Shown piece by piece: positions 14,318-22,232 of a stretch of DNA of 25,317 nucleotides. Each line of letters starts with the position of its first letter. Positions within the stretch are counted from its first letter, which is position 1. The position numbers and the translations under genes are program-made. This DNA is from CAZISM01 sp964541895. Its GTDB lineage: Bacteria; Zhuqueibacterota; Zhuqueibacteria; Residuimicrobiales; Residuimicrobiaceae. The notes beneath the pieces are model-generated. The model saw only the letters and a program-made list of their open reading frames with translations, was not told the origin of the DNA and ran no database searches. Location: positions 1 to 25,317 of the forward strand of contig CAZISM010000080.1 of NCBI GenBank assembly GCA_964541895.1, read 5' to 3'.

Positions 14318-14354
14318 TGCTCAAAATTCTGCCGAAGCGAGACGTTTCGGCCAC
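14318..14354 (+). repeat. Dispersed 37-base repeat upstream of a gene, copy 2
   Basis: Partner of 8826-8862. It lies upstream of the alpha/beta hydrolase start codon, in the same orientation relative to its gene as copy 1. Confidence 0.6.
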
Positions 14355-14414
14355 ACCAATCGCGCGATATTGGTTTTTTTCCTGCACCACAGCATTGCAG
14401 CGTCAGGATCTGCA

Positions 14415-14438
14415 CAGGCGGACGTGGAGGTCCGCCTG
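14415..14438 (-). terminator. Hairpin downstream of sdpI-like gene
   Basis: CAGGCGGAC and GTCCGCCTG form a perfect nine-base stem with a six-base loop, 14 bases past the stop codon. No T-run was seen. With the palindrome at 14457-14474 it probably ends the sdpRI-like transcript. Confidence 0.5.
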
Positions 14439-14451
14439 CCGGAAATTCCCT

Positions 14452-15144
14452 TTAATCCCCTTTTGGAAAAGGGGGAGAAATATGACGGTCGTCGTCGCTT
14501 TCGCCCTGCAGTTTTTTGAACAGCAGATAGGGATAGATGAATCCGCTGATGGCGACCAGCGGCAGCAGCACGCCGAACATGCTGTAGGCCATATCAATTT
14601 TCAGCAGCGCCAGCAGCATCATCACCACGCCGCCGGCGACAAAGAGATAACCGCCGACACGGTGGCTGCGCCGCCACACCTCTTCCGAGGCCAGGGTCCA
14701 GGGCGTACGGATGCCGAAAAAAAAGTTGCGCGGCAAACGCGGCATGTAATTGCCCAGCATGACAAACATCAATCCCACGCCGATGCCCAACCCTTGCGTG
14801 GAAAAGGTTCCCGTACGGGCCGCCTGCACGGCCAGAACAAAGATAACCGCGATAAAGAGGATGGTGATGTTTCGAAAAATGAGAAACGTTTCATATCGGT
14901 GCTCGATTTTTTTCCAGAAGGGATCGAGCATGGGGATGAACGTCAACACCAGGTAGAGAACGAATCCCAGTCCGATCGTCCACGCCATAAAGCCCAGTCT
15001 GGAGGAATAGTCGTCCGGCTGACCGCTGGCATCAAAATGGGTCGGCACCCGGTCGGGCAGGGTGGGATAGACCAGCACGGCGGCCACGCCCATAAGCAGT
15101 AATATCAACAGCGGCAACCATTCGCGTTTCCATTGCCATTTCAT
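14452..15144 (-). CDS. sdpI: SdpI-family membrane protein
   Basis: A 230-residue protein with about six membrane helices. The first block, 'LPDRVPTHFDASGQPDDYSSR' (about residues 30-50), is the DUF1648 signature, and 'PRNFFFGIRTPWTLASEEVWRRSHR' is the SdpI signature. In Bacillus subtilis SdpI protects cells from the SdpC toxin and signals to SdpR. Here the same pairing with an ArsR gene is kept, three bases upstream, and its AAGGAG ribosome site lies inside the last codons of that gene. No sdpC-like toxin gene is nearby, so it may serve as stand-alone immunity or stress sensing. The last residues 'SPPFPKGD' are encoded by a palindromic repeat (14457-14474) and may be a late addition. Confidence 0.88.
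   Translation of the reverse strand: MKWQWKREWLPLLILLLMGVAAVLVYPTLPDRVPTHFDASGQPDDYSSRLGFMAWTIGLGFVLYLVLTFIPMLDPFWKKIEHRYETFLIFRNITILFIAVIFVLAVQAARTGTFSTQGLGIGVGLMFVMLGNYMPRLPRNFFFGIRTPWTLASEEVWRRSHRVGGYLFVAGGVVMMLLALLKIDMAYSMFGVLLPLVAISGFIYPYLLFKKLQGESDDDRHISPPFPKGD
14457..14474. repeat. Palindrome inside the end of the sdpI-like gene
   Basis: CCCCTTTT-GG-AAAAGGGG, perfect eight-base arms. It encodes the terminal 'PPFPKG' of the protein. Repeats with this translation are widespread in bacterial genomes, so it may be a small inserted repeat that doubles as a terminator. Confidence 0.55.
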
Positions 15145-15147
15145 GGC

Positions 15148-15414
15148 TTACTCCTTTCTTATCAGTTTCATCATGTAATCGACACTCATCTGAAAGACGC
15201 TCATGTTGAGCGTGTAGCGGATAAACTGACCTTCGCGTACTCCGTCGATCAAATTGGCCCGCTTCAGGATATCGAGATGGTGCGACAGCGTCGGCTGCGA
15301 TACCTTTATCTTTTGCAGCAGGTCGGACGGCGTCAGATCGTTTTTTTTCAGCAGCTGCAGAATCTGCCGCCGCGTCGGATCCGCCAACGCCTTGAACAGC
15401 TCATTCAGCTCCAT
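15148..15414 (-). CDS. sdpR: ArsR-family autorepressor (SdpR-like)
   Basis: An 88-residue winged-helix protein: 'MELNELFKALADPTRRQILQLLKK' followed by 'LTPSDLLQKIKVSQPTLSHHLDILKRANLI', the helix-turn-helix (about residues 30-58), and the wing 'VREGQFIRYTLN'. It has no cysteine metal site, in keeping with SdpR and not with metal sensors. The ATG at 15414 has GGAG nine bases upstream. An ATG at 15441 lies inside the operator and is rejected. It is transcribed with the SdpI gene from a strong promoter and probably represses it. Confidence 0.9.
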   Translation of the reverse strand: MELNELFKALADPTRRQILQLLKKNDLTPSDLLQKIKVSQPTLSHHLDILKRANLIDGVREGQFIRYTLNMSVFQMSVDYMMKLIRKE

Positions 15415-15428
15415 GGTATTAATCTCCG

Positions 15429-15478
15429 TATATATGTACATATATACATATATTAATAAATAAAAGTTTCGTTGTCAA
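15429..15478 (-). promoter_or_regulatory. sdpRI-like promoter and operator
   Basis: On the minus strand TTGACA (15473-15478), exactly 17 bases, then TAATAT (15450-15455): near-consensus sigma-70. A perfect 18-base palindrome, TATATATGTACATATATA (15429-15446), covers the expected start of transcription. It matches the AT-rich dyads bound by ArsR-type repressors, which points to tight autoregulation. Confidence 0.8.
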
Positions 15479-15498
15479 GAGGAAAAAGAGCGGGCGGA

Positions 15499-17136
15499 TT
15501 ATTCCAGGCGCTGGCCGTCCCGCAGGAGCTGCCGGCGTAGCAGACCATAGTCCAGATCCTGGACGCTGCTGCGGTGGCGCAGGGACAGAACCGCGGCCGT
15601 AGCGGCGCTCTGGCCCAGAATCATGAACACCGGCTCCATGCGGATCGAGCCATAGGCAATGTGGGAGGAGGAGGCGCAGATCGTCACCAGCAGGTTTTTG
15701 CACTCGTTCCGTTTCGGCGTCAGCGTGCCATAGTCGATGCGATAGGGCTGGGGGACATGGACGCCGATGTCGCCTTCGTTCTGCACCGTGCCTTCAGGGG
15801 TGACGTAGCGCTGCACGTTGTGGGAATCCAGCGTATACGAGCCCATGCCCACGGATTGCGGCACGGCTCGCTGTCCCAGCACATCCTGTTCGGTCATGAC
15901 GTATTCGCCCAGCAGTCGACGCGCTTCGCGGACATAGATCTGCCGGGGCCAGTGGCCGTTGTCCGTGAATTCGTCTTTGGCCAATCCCCACTGCTGCATC
16001 TGCCGGCGCACCTCGGGCGGTACGGATTCGTCGTGACTGAGAAAATAGAGCAGTCCTTTCTGGTAGGATTCATGTTCCTGGAGAATTTCCCGGCGTCGGT
16101 CATAGCCGGCTTCGGGATAGTCATAGTTCCTACCGATGTTGTCGGTGCTGAAGGGGCCGTGATTGTTGGTATCGGTTTTGCGATTGGGGATGGCGTCGAA
16201 TTTGTCGAACGTTTCCCGCCAGCCGGTGGCGAACACCCGGCTGAGCAGTTCGTATTGAGTACGATCATAACCTGCGGGTTTGGCAAACGGAACCCGGTTG
16301 TCGGGGTGATTGGAGAGGCACAGGCGATAGCAGTAGGCCTGGATGCGGTTATCGCCGCTGCCTTTATCGCCCGGCGGGTCGGCACTGATGCGCGGCAAAA
16401 GACCACTGGCCGGATCGCCGGGCTTTACATACGGATCCACGGGCGATTTAAAATAGTGGCCGTGCTGAAAGACGTTGGTCTGGACGCCGTTCCAGGTTTC
16501 ACCGTAAACGCTGTTGGCTTCGCGTCCCACATGATAGGAGACGCCGGCGGCCGCCATCAAATCGCCTTCGTAGGTAGCGTCGATGAATATTCTGCCGGCA
16601 AACGATTTGCCGCTGAGCATGGTGATGGAACGAATTTCTCCCTTTGTGATGTATACACCGTGCGAGCGGTCGAGCCATTCGTTGCGATAGACGCGAATCT
16701 TGTTCGCGTTAATATAGGTTTCAAACACCGTTTCCGCCACATGGGGTTCGAACACCCACATGATGCCTTCGCCGTCGTCGATGGCTTTGGTGCCCTGACC
16801 GGCGTTGCTGAACTGGTCGCGCCGTTGCCAGCGCCAGGCGCCAGGTTTCCGGTATTGTGCATAAATGTCCCGATAGAATTCGCGGGCCAGGCCGCCGATG
16901 GCAGCGGTGCGACCGGCATCGGTCCAGCCCAGTCCGGACGAAGTCAGGCCGCCGATATGTTTCTCCGGGCAGACGATGATGGCTGATTCCCCCATGCGCG
17001 TCACCTGCACCGCTGCGATGACCGCGGAGGAGGTGCCGCCATAGATGATGACAGCGGCGGAGTCGCTGGGCTTTTTAGACGGATAGGAAGAAAGAAACGC
17101 GGACCAGAAAAGGAGAATGAAAAGAGAGCGCTTCAT
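15499..17136 (-). CDS. FAD-dependent oxidoreductase, exported
   Basis: A 545-residue protein of the FAD-dependent oxidoreductase family often annotated as xanthan lyase-like. A signal peptide ('KRSLFILLFWSAFLSSYPSK') is followed at once by the FAD-binding beta-alpha-beta: 'AAVIIYGGTSSAVIAAVQVTRMG', where the usual GxGxxG reads GGTSSA, as in this family. 'IGGLTSSGLGWTDAG', 'RIFIDATYEGDLMAAAGVSYHVGRE' and the closing 'FMILGQSAATAAVLSL' are further family blocks. GGGAG seven bases before the ATG at 17136 fixes the start. It lies 16 bases after the ddl gene, so they are likely co-transcribed. The substrate is unknown; relatives act in polysaccharide use. Confidence 0.88.
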   Translation of the reverse strand: MKRSLFILLFWSAFLSSYPSKKPSDSAAVIIYGGTSSAVIAAVQVTRMGESAIIVCPEKHIGGLTSSGLGWTDAGRTAAIGGLAREFYRDIYAQYRKPGAWRWQRRDQFSNAGQGTKAIDDGEGIMWVFEPHVAETVFETYINANKIRVYRNEWLDRSHGVYITKGEIRSITMLSGKSFAGRIFIDATYEGDLMAAAGVSYHVGREANSVYGETWNGVQTNVFQHGHYFKSPVDPYVKPGDPASGLLPRISADPPGDKGSGDNRIQAYCYRLCLSNHPDNRVPFAKPAGYDRTQYELLSRVFATGWRETFDKFDAIPNRKTDTNNHGPFSTDNIGRNYDYPEAGYDRRREILQEHESYQKGLLYFLSHDESVPPEVRRQMQQWGLAKDEFTDNGHWPRQIYVREARRLLGEYVMTEQDVLGQRAVPQSVGMGSYTLDSHNVQRYVTPEGTVQNEGDIGVHVPQPYRIDYGTLTPKRNECKNLLVTICASSSHIAYGSIRMEPVFMILGQSAATAAVLSLRHRSSVQDLDYGLLRRQLLRDGQRLE

Positions 17137-17152
17137 ATGGATTCTCCCGGCT

Positions 17153-18334
17153 TTATTCCTTAAACCACTCTGTTTTCGGCTGAAAGCTCGTCCGCAATTT
17201 GCTGCGGCGTTCATGGCGTTCGATGGCGAGGCGGATCAGTTCGTCGAGCAACTGGCCATAGCTCATGCCGGTGGCCTGCCACATTTTTGGATACATACTG
17301 ATGCTGGTGAAGCCGGGTATGGTGTTGAGTTCGCTGAGATAAAAACGGTTTGTGCCGCGCTCCAGCAAAAAGTCAACCCGCGCCATACCTTCGCACTCTA
17401 CGGCCAGAAACGCGCGCACCGCCGTATCGCGAATGGCCTGATGCAGCTCCTCCGGCAGGTCCGCCGGGATCTGCAGCCGGCTGGCGTTGTCCACATACTT
17501 GGCGTCGTAATCGTAAAATTCATTGGAGGGAAACACCTCTCCGGCCAGCGACGCTTTCGGCCAGTCATTGCCGAGCACGCTCACTTCGATTTCGCGCACA
17601 TGGGCCACGGCTTTTTCAATGATCACCTTGCGATCGTACTGCAGGGCGAACTCGATGGCCCTGATCAGCTCTTCCCGGTTGTGCGCTTTGCTGATGCCGA
17701 CGCTGCTGCCGAGGTTGGGCGGCTTGACAAACACCGGCAGTTTCAGATCGTCCATGATCGCCTGCAGCATCTCTTCCCGGGTCATGTTGGCCAGCTGGTC
17801 CGGCAGCAGCGGCCGGTTCTGCCGGTTGTTGTCCTGCTCCCAGTCGATGTCACGGAACCAGAGAAAATCCACCACCGGCAGGTTCAACTGCCGGCAGATG
17901 TGTTTCTGCACGATCTTGTCCATGGAAATAGATGAACCGAGAACGCCGGCGCCGACATAGGGCAGGTCGGCCAGATCCAGCAGGCCCTGGATGGTGCCGT
18001 CTTCGCCAAAGGGTCCATGCAGGACCGGGAACACTACATCAATCGCTTCCGTATCCAGCAACGTAACGTTCGTTGGCCCGGAAATCGCAACCAGTTTTTT
18101 TTCAGTGGGATCCGCCGGCAGGCAGGTGGGAATGAGCTGGTTTTCTTTACCCTCTTTTAATAACTGCAGCGACGAGGGCCCAGCCAGCCAGCGGCCGTTT
18201 TTGTCGATGGCAATGGGAACCACTTTATACTTGTCCCGGTCCAGCGCCGAGATGATGTGTCCGGCCGATACCAGCGACACTTCATGCTCGCCGGAACGAC
18301 CGCCGAAAATGACGGCAATGCGAATTTTTTTCAA
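17153..18334 (-). CDS. ddl: D-alanine--D-alanine ligase
   Basis: A 393-residue ATP-grasp enzyme that joins two D-alanines for peptidoglycan. It opens 'IAVIFGGRSGEHEVSLVSA', the family signature with the substrate-binding Glu. 'PVFVKPPNLGSSVGISKAHN' is the ATP-binding loop, 'FYDYDAKYVDN' the mobile loop and 'MARVDFLL...YLSELNTIPGFTSISMYPKMW' holds the metal ligands and C-terminal signature. It is longer than E. coli DdlB, closer to the DdlA/VanA length class. The depsipeptide specificity of VanA types cannot be told by eye. It sits between a methyltransferase (12-base gap) and the FAD oxidoreductase (16-base gap). Confidence 0.96.
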   Translation of the reverse strand: MKKIRIAVIFGGRSGEHEVSLVSAGHIISALDRDKYKVVPIAIDKNGRWLAGPSSLQLLKEGKENQLIPTCLPADPTEKKLVAISGPTNVTLLDTEAIDVVFPVLHGPFGEDGTIQGLLDLADLPYVGAGVLGSSISMDKIVQKHICRQLNLPVVDFLWFRDIDWEQDNNRQNRPLLPDQLANMTREEMLQAIMDDLKLPVFVKPPNLGSSVGISKAHNREELIRAIEFALQYDRKVIIEKAVAHVREIEVSVLGNDWPKASLAGEVFPSNEFYDYDAKYVDNASRLQIPADLPEELHQAIRDTAVRAFLAVECEGMARVDFLLERGTNRFYLSELNTIPGFTSISMYPKMWQATGMSYGQLLDELIRLAIERHERRSKLRTSFQPKTEWFKE

Positions 18335-18346
18335 TGTAGGTCCAGG

Positions 18347-19117
18347 TTATTCATTCAGGGCCCGTACGGCCGGAGGCTCGTTCTGACCGGGCGTAATCAT
18401 GGCCAGGATAAAATTGCCCGAGGCGCCGGGCAGTCGACTGACCGCGGCGGCCGCGATAACGGCGATCAGGCGCAGGCGATTGAGATAATAGCGACCGCGC
18501 TTCCAGCCCAGGCGCGCGGTAATGGTGAATCCGGAATCGAGATAGTAACTGCTCAACAGCTTTTCCAGCAGATGCAGGTCCCAGCGAAAGATGAAATTCT
18601 TGCGATTGTTGATGTTTTCATCCTGACTGTGTTCAAACCGGGTGCCGAGTCCCAGCCGGTCCAGAAGGCGACCGAGCCGACAGTCAGCGGGCTCCATGAT
18701 GATGACGGCCTGGCGGCACACCCGCAGCATTTCATAAAGCCCCAATACCGGCCGACTGAGATGATGCAAACCCTCTTTGACCAGCACCAGGTCAAAGCTG
18801 TGATCAGGCAAGGAAAGTTTTTCACCGTTTTCTTTTTGATAGCGGATGCGCGCGTCCTGTTGCATGAAGGATGCAAGATCCGGCTCCGGGTCTCGCAAGC
18901 CCGTCAGCACGATCTCGGCGAACGGATAGCGCTGCAGTGCCCTGGCATCAGCCGCTTCGGCGCATACGGCCAGAACACTTCCCAGAGAAGGTGAATTTTT
19001 CAGGCGCACGTATTCGCGCAAAATCTGGTCGAAAAAAAAGAACAGCAGCTGGTCGCCGGAGCGAACCGCTAAAAGATCCTTGCTGGACCAGTGAGATGTG
19101 TGAATGGTATGGCGCAT
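18347..19117 (-). CDS. Class I SAM-dependent methyltransferase-like protein
   Basis: A 256-residue protein. The core 'LPDHSFDLVLVKEGLHHLSRPVLGLYEMLRVCRQAVIIMEPAD' is the motif II-III region of the Methyltransf_11 type, with the typical 'HHL...LxEMxRV'. Motif I is degenerate: 'SVLAVCAEAADARAL' lacks the GxGxG loop, so SAM binding may be altered. A hydrophobic stretch near 215-230 could lie in the membrane. The start has no clear ribosome site. It is first of a leftward group with ddl. Confidence 0.75.
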   Translation of the reverse strand: MRHTIHTSHWSSKDLLAVRSGDQLLFFFFDQILREYVRLKNSPSLGSVLAVCAEAADARALQRYPFAEIVLTGLRDPEPDLASFMQQDARIRYQKENGEKLSLPDHSFDLVLVKEGLHHLSRPVLGLYEMLRVCRQAVIIMEPADCRLGRLLDRLGLGTRFEHSQDENINNRKNFIFRWDLHLLEKLLSSYYLDSGFTITARLGWKRGRYYLNRLRLIAVIAAAAVSRLPGASGNFILAMITPGQNEPPAVRALNE

Positions 19118-19165
19118 GTAGATGAGATGTCTGCTACCGGAGAGTCCAGAGATTACATGAATTAC

Positions 19166-19199
19166 AGCTCCCGGAGTCGCCGTGGCAACGCCGGGAGCT
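19166..19199 (-). terminator. Hairpin after fucI
   Basis: AGCTCCCGG (19166-19174) pairs with CCGGGAGCT (19191-19199), 12 bases past the fucI stop codon. It has nine perfect pairs but no T-run. Confidence 0.55.
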
Positions 19200-19210
19200 G
19201 GTGGTTTTGC

Positions 19211-21025
19211 CTATTTGCCGTACAACGGCCCCATGGCCTGGCAGGCGCGATAGTCGGCACTTTCCATATCAGCGGTGCCAAAGCCGGCCCAGTTGCTGGG
19301 ACGGAAGATGCGCTCTTCAGCGACATTGTGCATGCACACCGGAATGCGCAGCATGGAGGCCAGGGTCAGCAATTGATGGCCGATGTGGCCATAGCTGACC
19401 GCCCCATGATTGGCGCCCCAGTTGGCCATCACCGAATAGACGTCGCGGAACGGTCCTTTGCCGGTGAGGATAGGCGCAAACCAGGTGGTGGGCCAGGTGG
19501 GATCGGTCCGCTTGTTCAACGGATCGTGCTGCTTGGCCGGCAGTTCCACCGTATAGCCTTCTGCCAACTGCAACACCGGTCCCAAACCTTTGACCAGATT
19601 CATTCGCATCATGGTCACCGGCATTTCGCCGACGGTCACGAATTGAGAAGAGTAACCGCCGCCGCGGAAATATTCCAGGTTGGCCGGGCACCACAGCGTG
19701 GCGTCCAGACACTTTTGCATTTCCGACGGGGTGATCTCCCACCAGGGTTTCATCACCGGTTTGCCTTTGGCCGTTTGGCGGCCGCTGCCGTCCAGGGTGG
19801 CGGCGCCGGAGTTGATGAGGTGGATGATGCCGTTGGCGGCTTTGCCGGACAACGCTTTGCCGGTTACCCGTTTCACCGCGTCCGGACTCCAGTAGGTGCG
19901 GACATCGGCAAAGATCTGCGCCGTGTCGGTCAACAGATGGCCCAGCAGCATGGTCAGGCCGTTGAGGCTGTCGTTTTCCGTGGCCACGAGGTAGGGCTCA
20001 CGAATGCCGTTCCAGTCAAAGCTCGAATTGAGCATGGCTTCGAGAAAATCGCCGTTGGGCATGAAATCGGTCCATTGCCGCTGCCCCTGAAAGCCGGCGA
20101 GGATGGCGTTGTGACCGAGCGCTTCTTCGCCATAGCCGATGTCGGCGAGAGCCGGATTGCCGACCATGAGGTCACGGGCGATCAGGGTCATTTTGACCAC
20201 GGTTTCCCAGTCTTTCGCTTTCTGTTCCGCGGAAAAGCGGATCTGCGGTTTGTTGAGATCCGGCCCTTCTTTACAGTTGGCCTTGACCCAGGACAGGGCG
20301 CGGTCAAATTCCTTTTTATCATAGATGTCTTTATCCAGGCGGCGTATGAATTCCGACATGTCGACGAATTCGGTGCGCATGCCGAAATAATCGCGCAACA
20401 GCTGCGCGTCCACCATGGAGCCGACGATGCCCATGGAGACATAACCGAGGGAGAGATAGGATTTGCCGCGCATCTCGGCAACCGCCAAGCCTGCTTTGGC
20501 AAAGTTCAGCAGCTTTTGCGCCACATCCGCAGGAATGGTGGTGTCGCTGGAATCCTGCACGTCATGGCCATAGATGCTGAACGCCGGCAATCCCAACTGG
20601 GTGTGGCCTGCCAGGGCGGCGGCGAGATAGACGGCGCCGGGCCGCTCGGTGCCGTTGAATCCCCAGATGGCTTTGGGCAGCATGGGATCGAGGTCGATGG
20701 TCTCCATACCGTAGCACCAGCATGGCGTAACGGAGAGCGACACGCCAACACCCTCTTGCTGGAATTTTTCCGCACACATGGCCGCTTCAGCGGCGCCGCC
20801 GATGCAGCCGTCGGCCATGACACATTCCACGGGAAGGCCGTTGGGATGGTGCAGCTGCGAGCTCAGCAGTTTGGCCGCAGCCCTGGCCATATTCATGGTT
20901 TGCTGCTCAAGGGATTCGCGCACGCCCATGCGACGGCCGTCGATGATGGGACGAATGCCTATTTTCGGTAATGTGCCATGCAACCGTTTTGCCGGTGCAT
21001 TCATTTTAACGCTCTTGTCCGCCAT
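19211..21025 (-). CDS. fucI: L-fucose isomerase
   Basis: A 604-residue enzyme that converts L-fucose to L-fuculose (often also D-arabinose to D-ribulose) with Mn2+. The size fits the about 590-residue family. Recognisable blocks are 'LPKIGIRPIIDGRRMGVRESLE', 'SMGIVGSMVDAQLLRDYFGMRTEFVDMSEFIRR' (the catalytic Glu region) and 'VMANWGANHGAVSYGHIG' with the metal-binding His. The ATG at 21025 is chosen for GGAG nine bases upstream and for the usual N-terminus; the frame continues to 21082 without support. No fuculokinase, aldolase or transporter gene is in the window. Confidence 0.96.
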   Translation of the reverse strand: MADKSVKMNAPAKRLHGTLPKIGIRPIIDGRRMGVRESLEQQTMNMARAAAKLLSSQLHHPNGLPVECVMADGCIGGAAEAAMCAEKFQQEGVGVSLSVTPCWCYGMETIDLDPMLPKAIWGFNGTERPGAVYLAAALAGHTQLGLPAFSIYGHDVQDSSDTTIPADVAQKLLNFAKAGLAVAEMRGKSYLSLGYVSMGIVGSMVDAQLLRDYFGMRTEFVDMSEFIRRLDKDIYDKKEFDRALSWVKANCKEGPDLNKPQIRFSAEQKAKDWETVVKMTLIARDLMVGNPALADIGYGEEALGHNAILAGFQGQRQWTDFMPNGDFLEAMLNSSFDWNGIREPYLVATENDSLNGLTMLLGHLLTDTAQIFADVRTYWSPDAVKRVTGKALSGKAANGIIHLINSGAATLDGSGRQTAKGKPVMKPWWEITPSEMQKCLDATLWCPANLEYFRGGGYSSQFVTVGEMPVTMMRMNLVKGLGPVLQLAEGYTVELPAKQHDPLNKRTDPTWPTTWFAPILTGKGPFRDVYSVMANWGANHGAVSYGHIGHQLLTLASMLRIPVCMHNVAEERIFRPSNWAGFGTADMESADYRACQAMGPLYGK

Positions 21026-21185
21026 AACGAGTATCTCCATACAGGTAGGGTAATATAAAGAGACACCCCGGAGTGGTCGCAACGGGTGACCGGCTCCGGG
21101 ATCTTGTTTTATGCGTGATTGTATATTAAAATAAATGAAAATTGGGGAAATCCAAAGGGAAAAATCGATGGGAAGCGGCGCAGCA

Positions 21186-22016
21186 CTACAGCCACTCTTC
21201 CTGAAGGATATCGCCCTGAATGCCCACCACCACCACCTTGATGGGTACTTTACGGCTGCACTGTTGCATCACCATCTGTGCCATTCGCAGCAAACCGCCG
21301 CAGCAGGGCACTTGCATGATGATGACGGTGAGGGTGTTGATCTGGGATTCGTCGATGAGGGCTTTTAACTTTTCAATATAGACCTCCTGGCCCTCATCCA
21401 GTTTCGGACAGGCGATGGCCAGGGTTTTGCCTTTCAGATAATCCTTGTGAAAATCGCCCAATGAAAAAGCGGTGCAGTCCGCGGCCAGCACCAGGTCCGA
21501 GTTGCGAAAGTGCGGTGCGGCCGGCGACAGCAGGTGCAGCTGAATCGGCCAATGGCTCAACTGCGAGGGACGCTGTCCCGATAATTCCGTTGCCGGCTCC
21601 TGGTGGTGAAACTGCATGGTTCGGGATCCTGGACAACCACTGTGATGCGCCATGGCTCTGTCCTCCTCTGTGATGGTAATGTTCTGCCCGGCCAGGTAGG
21701 CCATGGCCTGAGAATAGTATTCGGTCTCGCCGTGATCCTGCAGGTGTTTGAGGTGGGCGCGTATGGTGTTCATGCCCTGGGGCACGATCTGGGCCATCAC
21801 TTTGCGTTCGTCATAGGGTTCGGCTTCCCGTTCTTCCACCGAGATGGCTCCTTCCGGGCAGTGGCCCAGACAGGCCCCCAGCCCGTCGCAGAGCAGGTCG
21901 CTGACCAGCCGCGCCTTGCCGTCAATGATTTGAATGGCCCCTTCCGGGCATTCGGGAATGCACAGTCCACAGCCGTTACATTTTTCCTGATCGATGCTGA
22001 TGATTTTGCGTTTCAT
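21186..22016 (-). CDS. Ferredoxin-type iron-sulfur protein
   Basis: A 276-residue protein. An N-terminal two-cluster ferredoxin domain has a complete first motif C13-xx-C16-xx-C19-xxx-C23-P. The second reads C43-DGLGA-C49-LGH-C53-P, so one of the four usual cysteines is a leucine; 'CDGLGACLG' is common in this family. A C-terminal domain follows with 'DLVLAADCTAF', 'LAIACPKLDEGQ' and 'MQVPCCGGL', suggesting a further metal or redox site. Its partner enzyme is unknown. AAGGA lies five bases before the ATG. It is 160 bases upstream of fucI on the same strand. Confidence 0.85.
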   Translation of the reverse strand: MKRKIISIDQEKCNGCGLCIPECPEGAIQIIDGKARLVSDLLCDGLGACLGHCPEGAISVEEREAEPYDERKVMAQIVPQGMNTIRAHLKHLQDHGETEYYSQAMAYLAGQNITITEEDRAMAHHSGCPGSRTMQFHHQEPATELSGQRPSQLSHWPIQLHLLSPAAPHFRNSDLVLAADCTAFSLGDFHKDYLKGKTLAIACPKLDEGQEVYIEKLKALIDESQINTLTVIIMQVPCCGGLLRMAQMVMQQCSRKVPIKVVVVGIQGDILQEEWL

Positions 22017-22168
22017 AAGGATCCTTGTGGGTTGCTGGTAAAAAGTTGATTTGATGTTTATTCCCGCTGCAGCGGCCGGCGGGCGCTGAATATCGGCTCA
22101 GAGGCTGCGCAGCAATCCTGCGCCGGCCGCAAATAGTGCTTGATTTTGCACGCGGGATATTTTAAATT

Positions 22169-22209
22169 ATTTCGTATAAACGAAATTCGTAAATGCGAAA
22201 CAATATAAT
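22169..22209 (+). promoter_or_regulatory. Palindrome and -10 box upstream of the TonB receptor gene
   Basis: ATTTCGT-ATAA-ACGAAAT (22169-22186) is a perfect palindrome with seven-base arms. It is followed by a second, weaker one (TTCG-N6-GCGAA type, 22186-22200) and a TATAAT at 22204-22209. No good -35 was seen. The MarR regulator gene downstream is a natural candidate to bind here (inference). Confidence 0.5.
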
Positions 22210-22232
22210 CAACTTTTTTGAAAGGTCCAACC

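Noticed and set aside
15574..16986. Plus-strand open frame of 470 codons
   Set aside because: Antisense to the FAD oxidoreductase; composition typical of a shadow frame.
19091..20971. Long plus-strand open frame of 626 codons
   Set aside because: It lies antisense to L-fucose isomerase. Its translation is rich in H, G and R without domains, as expected from codon bias in GC-rich DNA.
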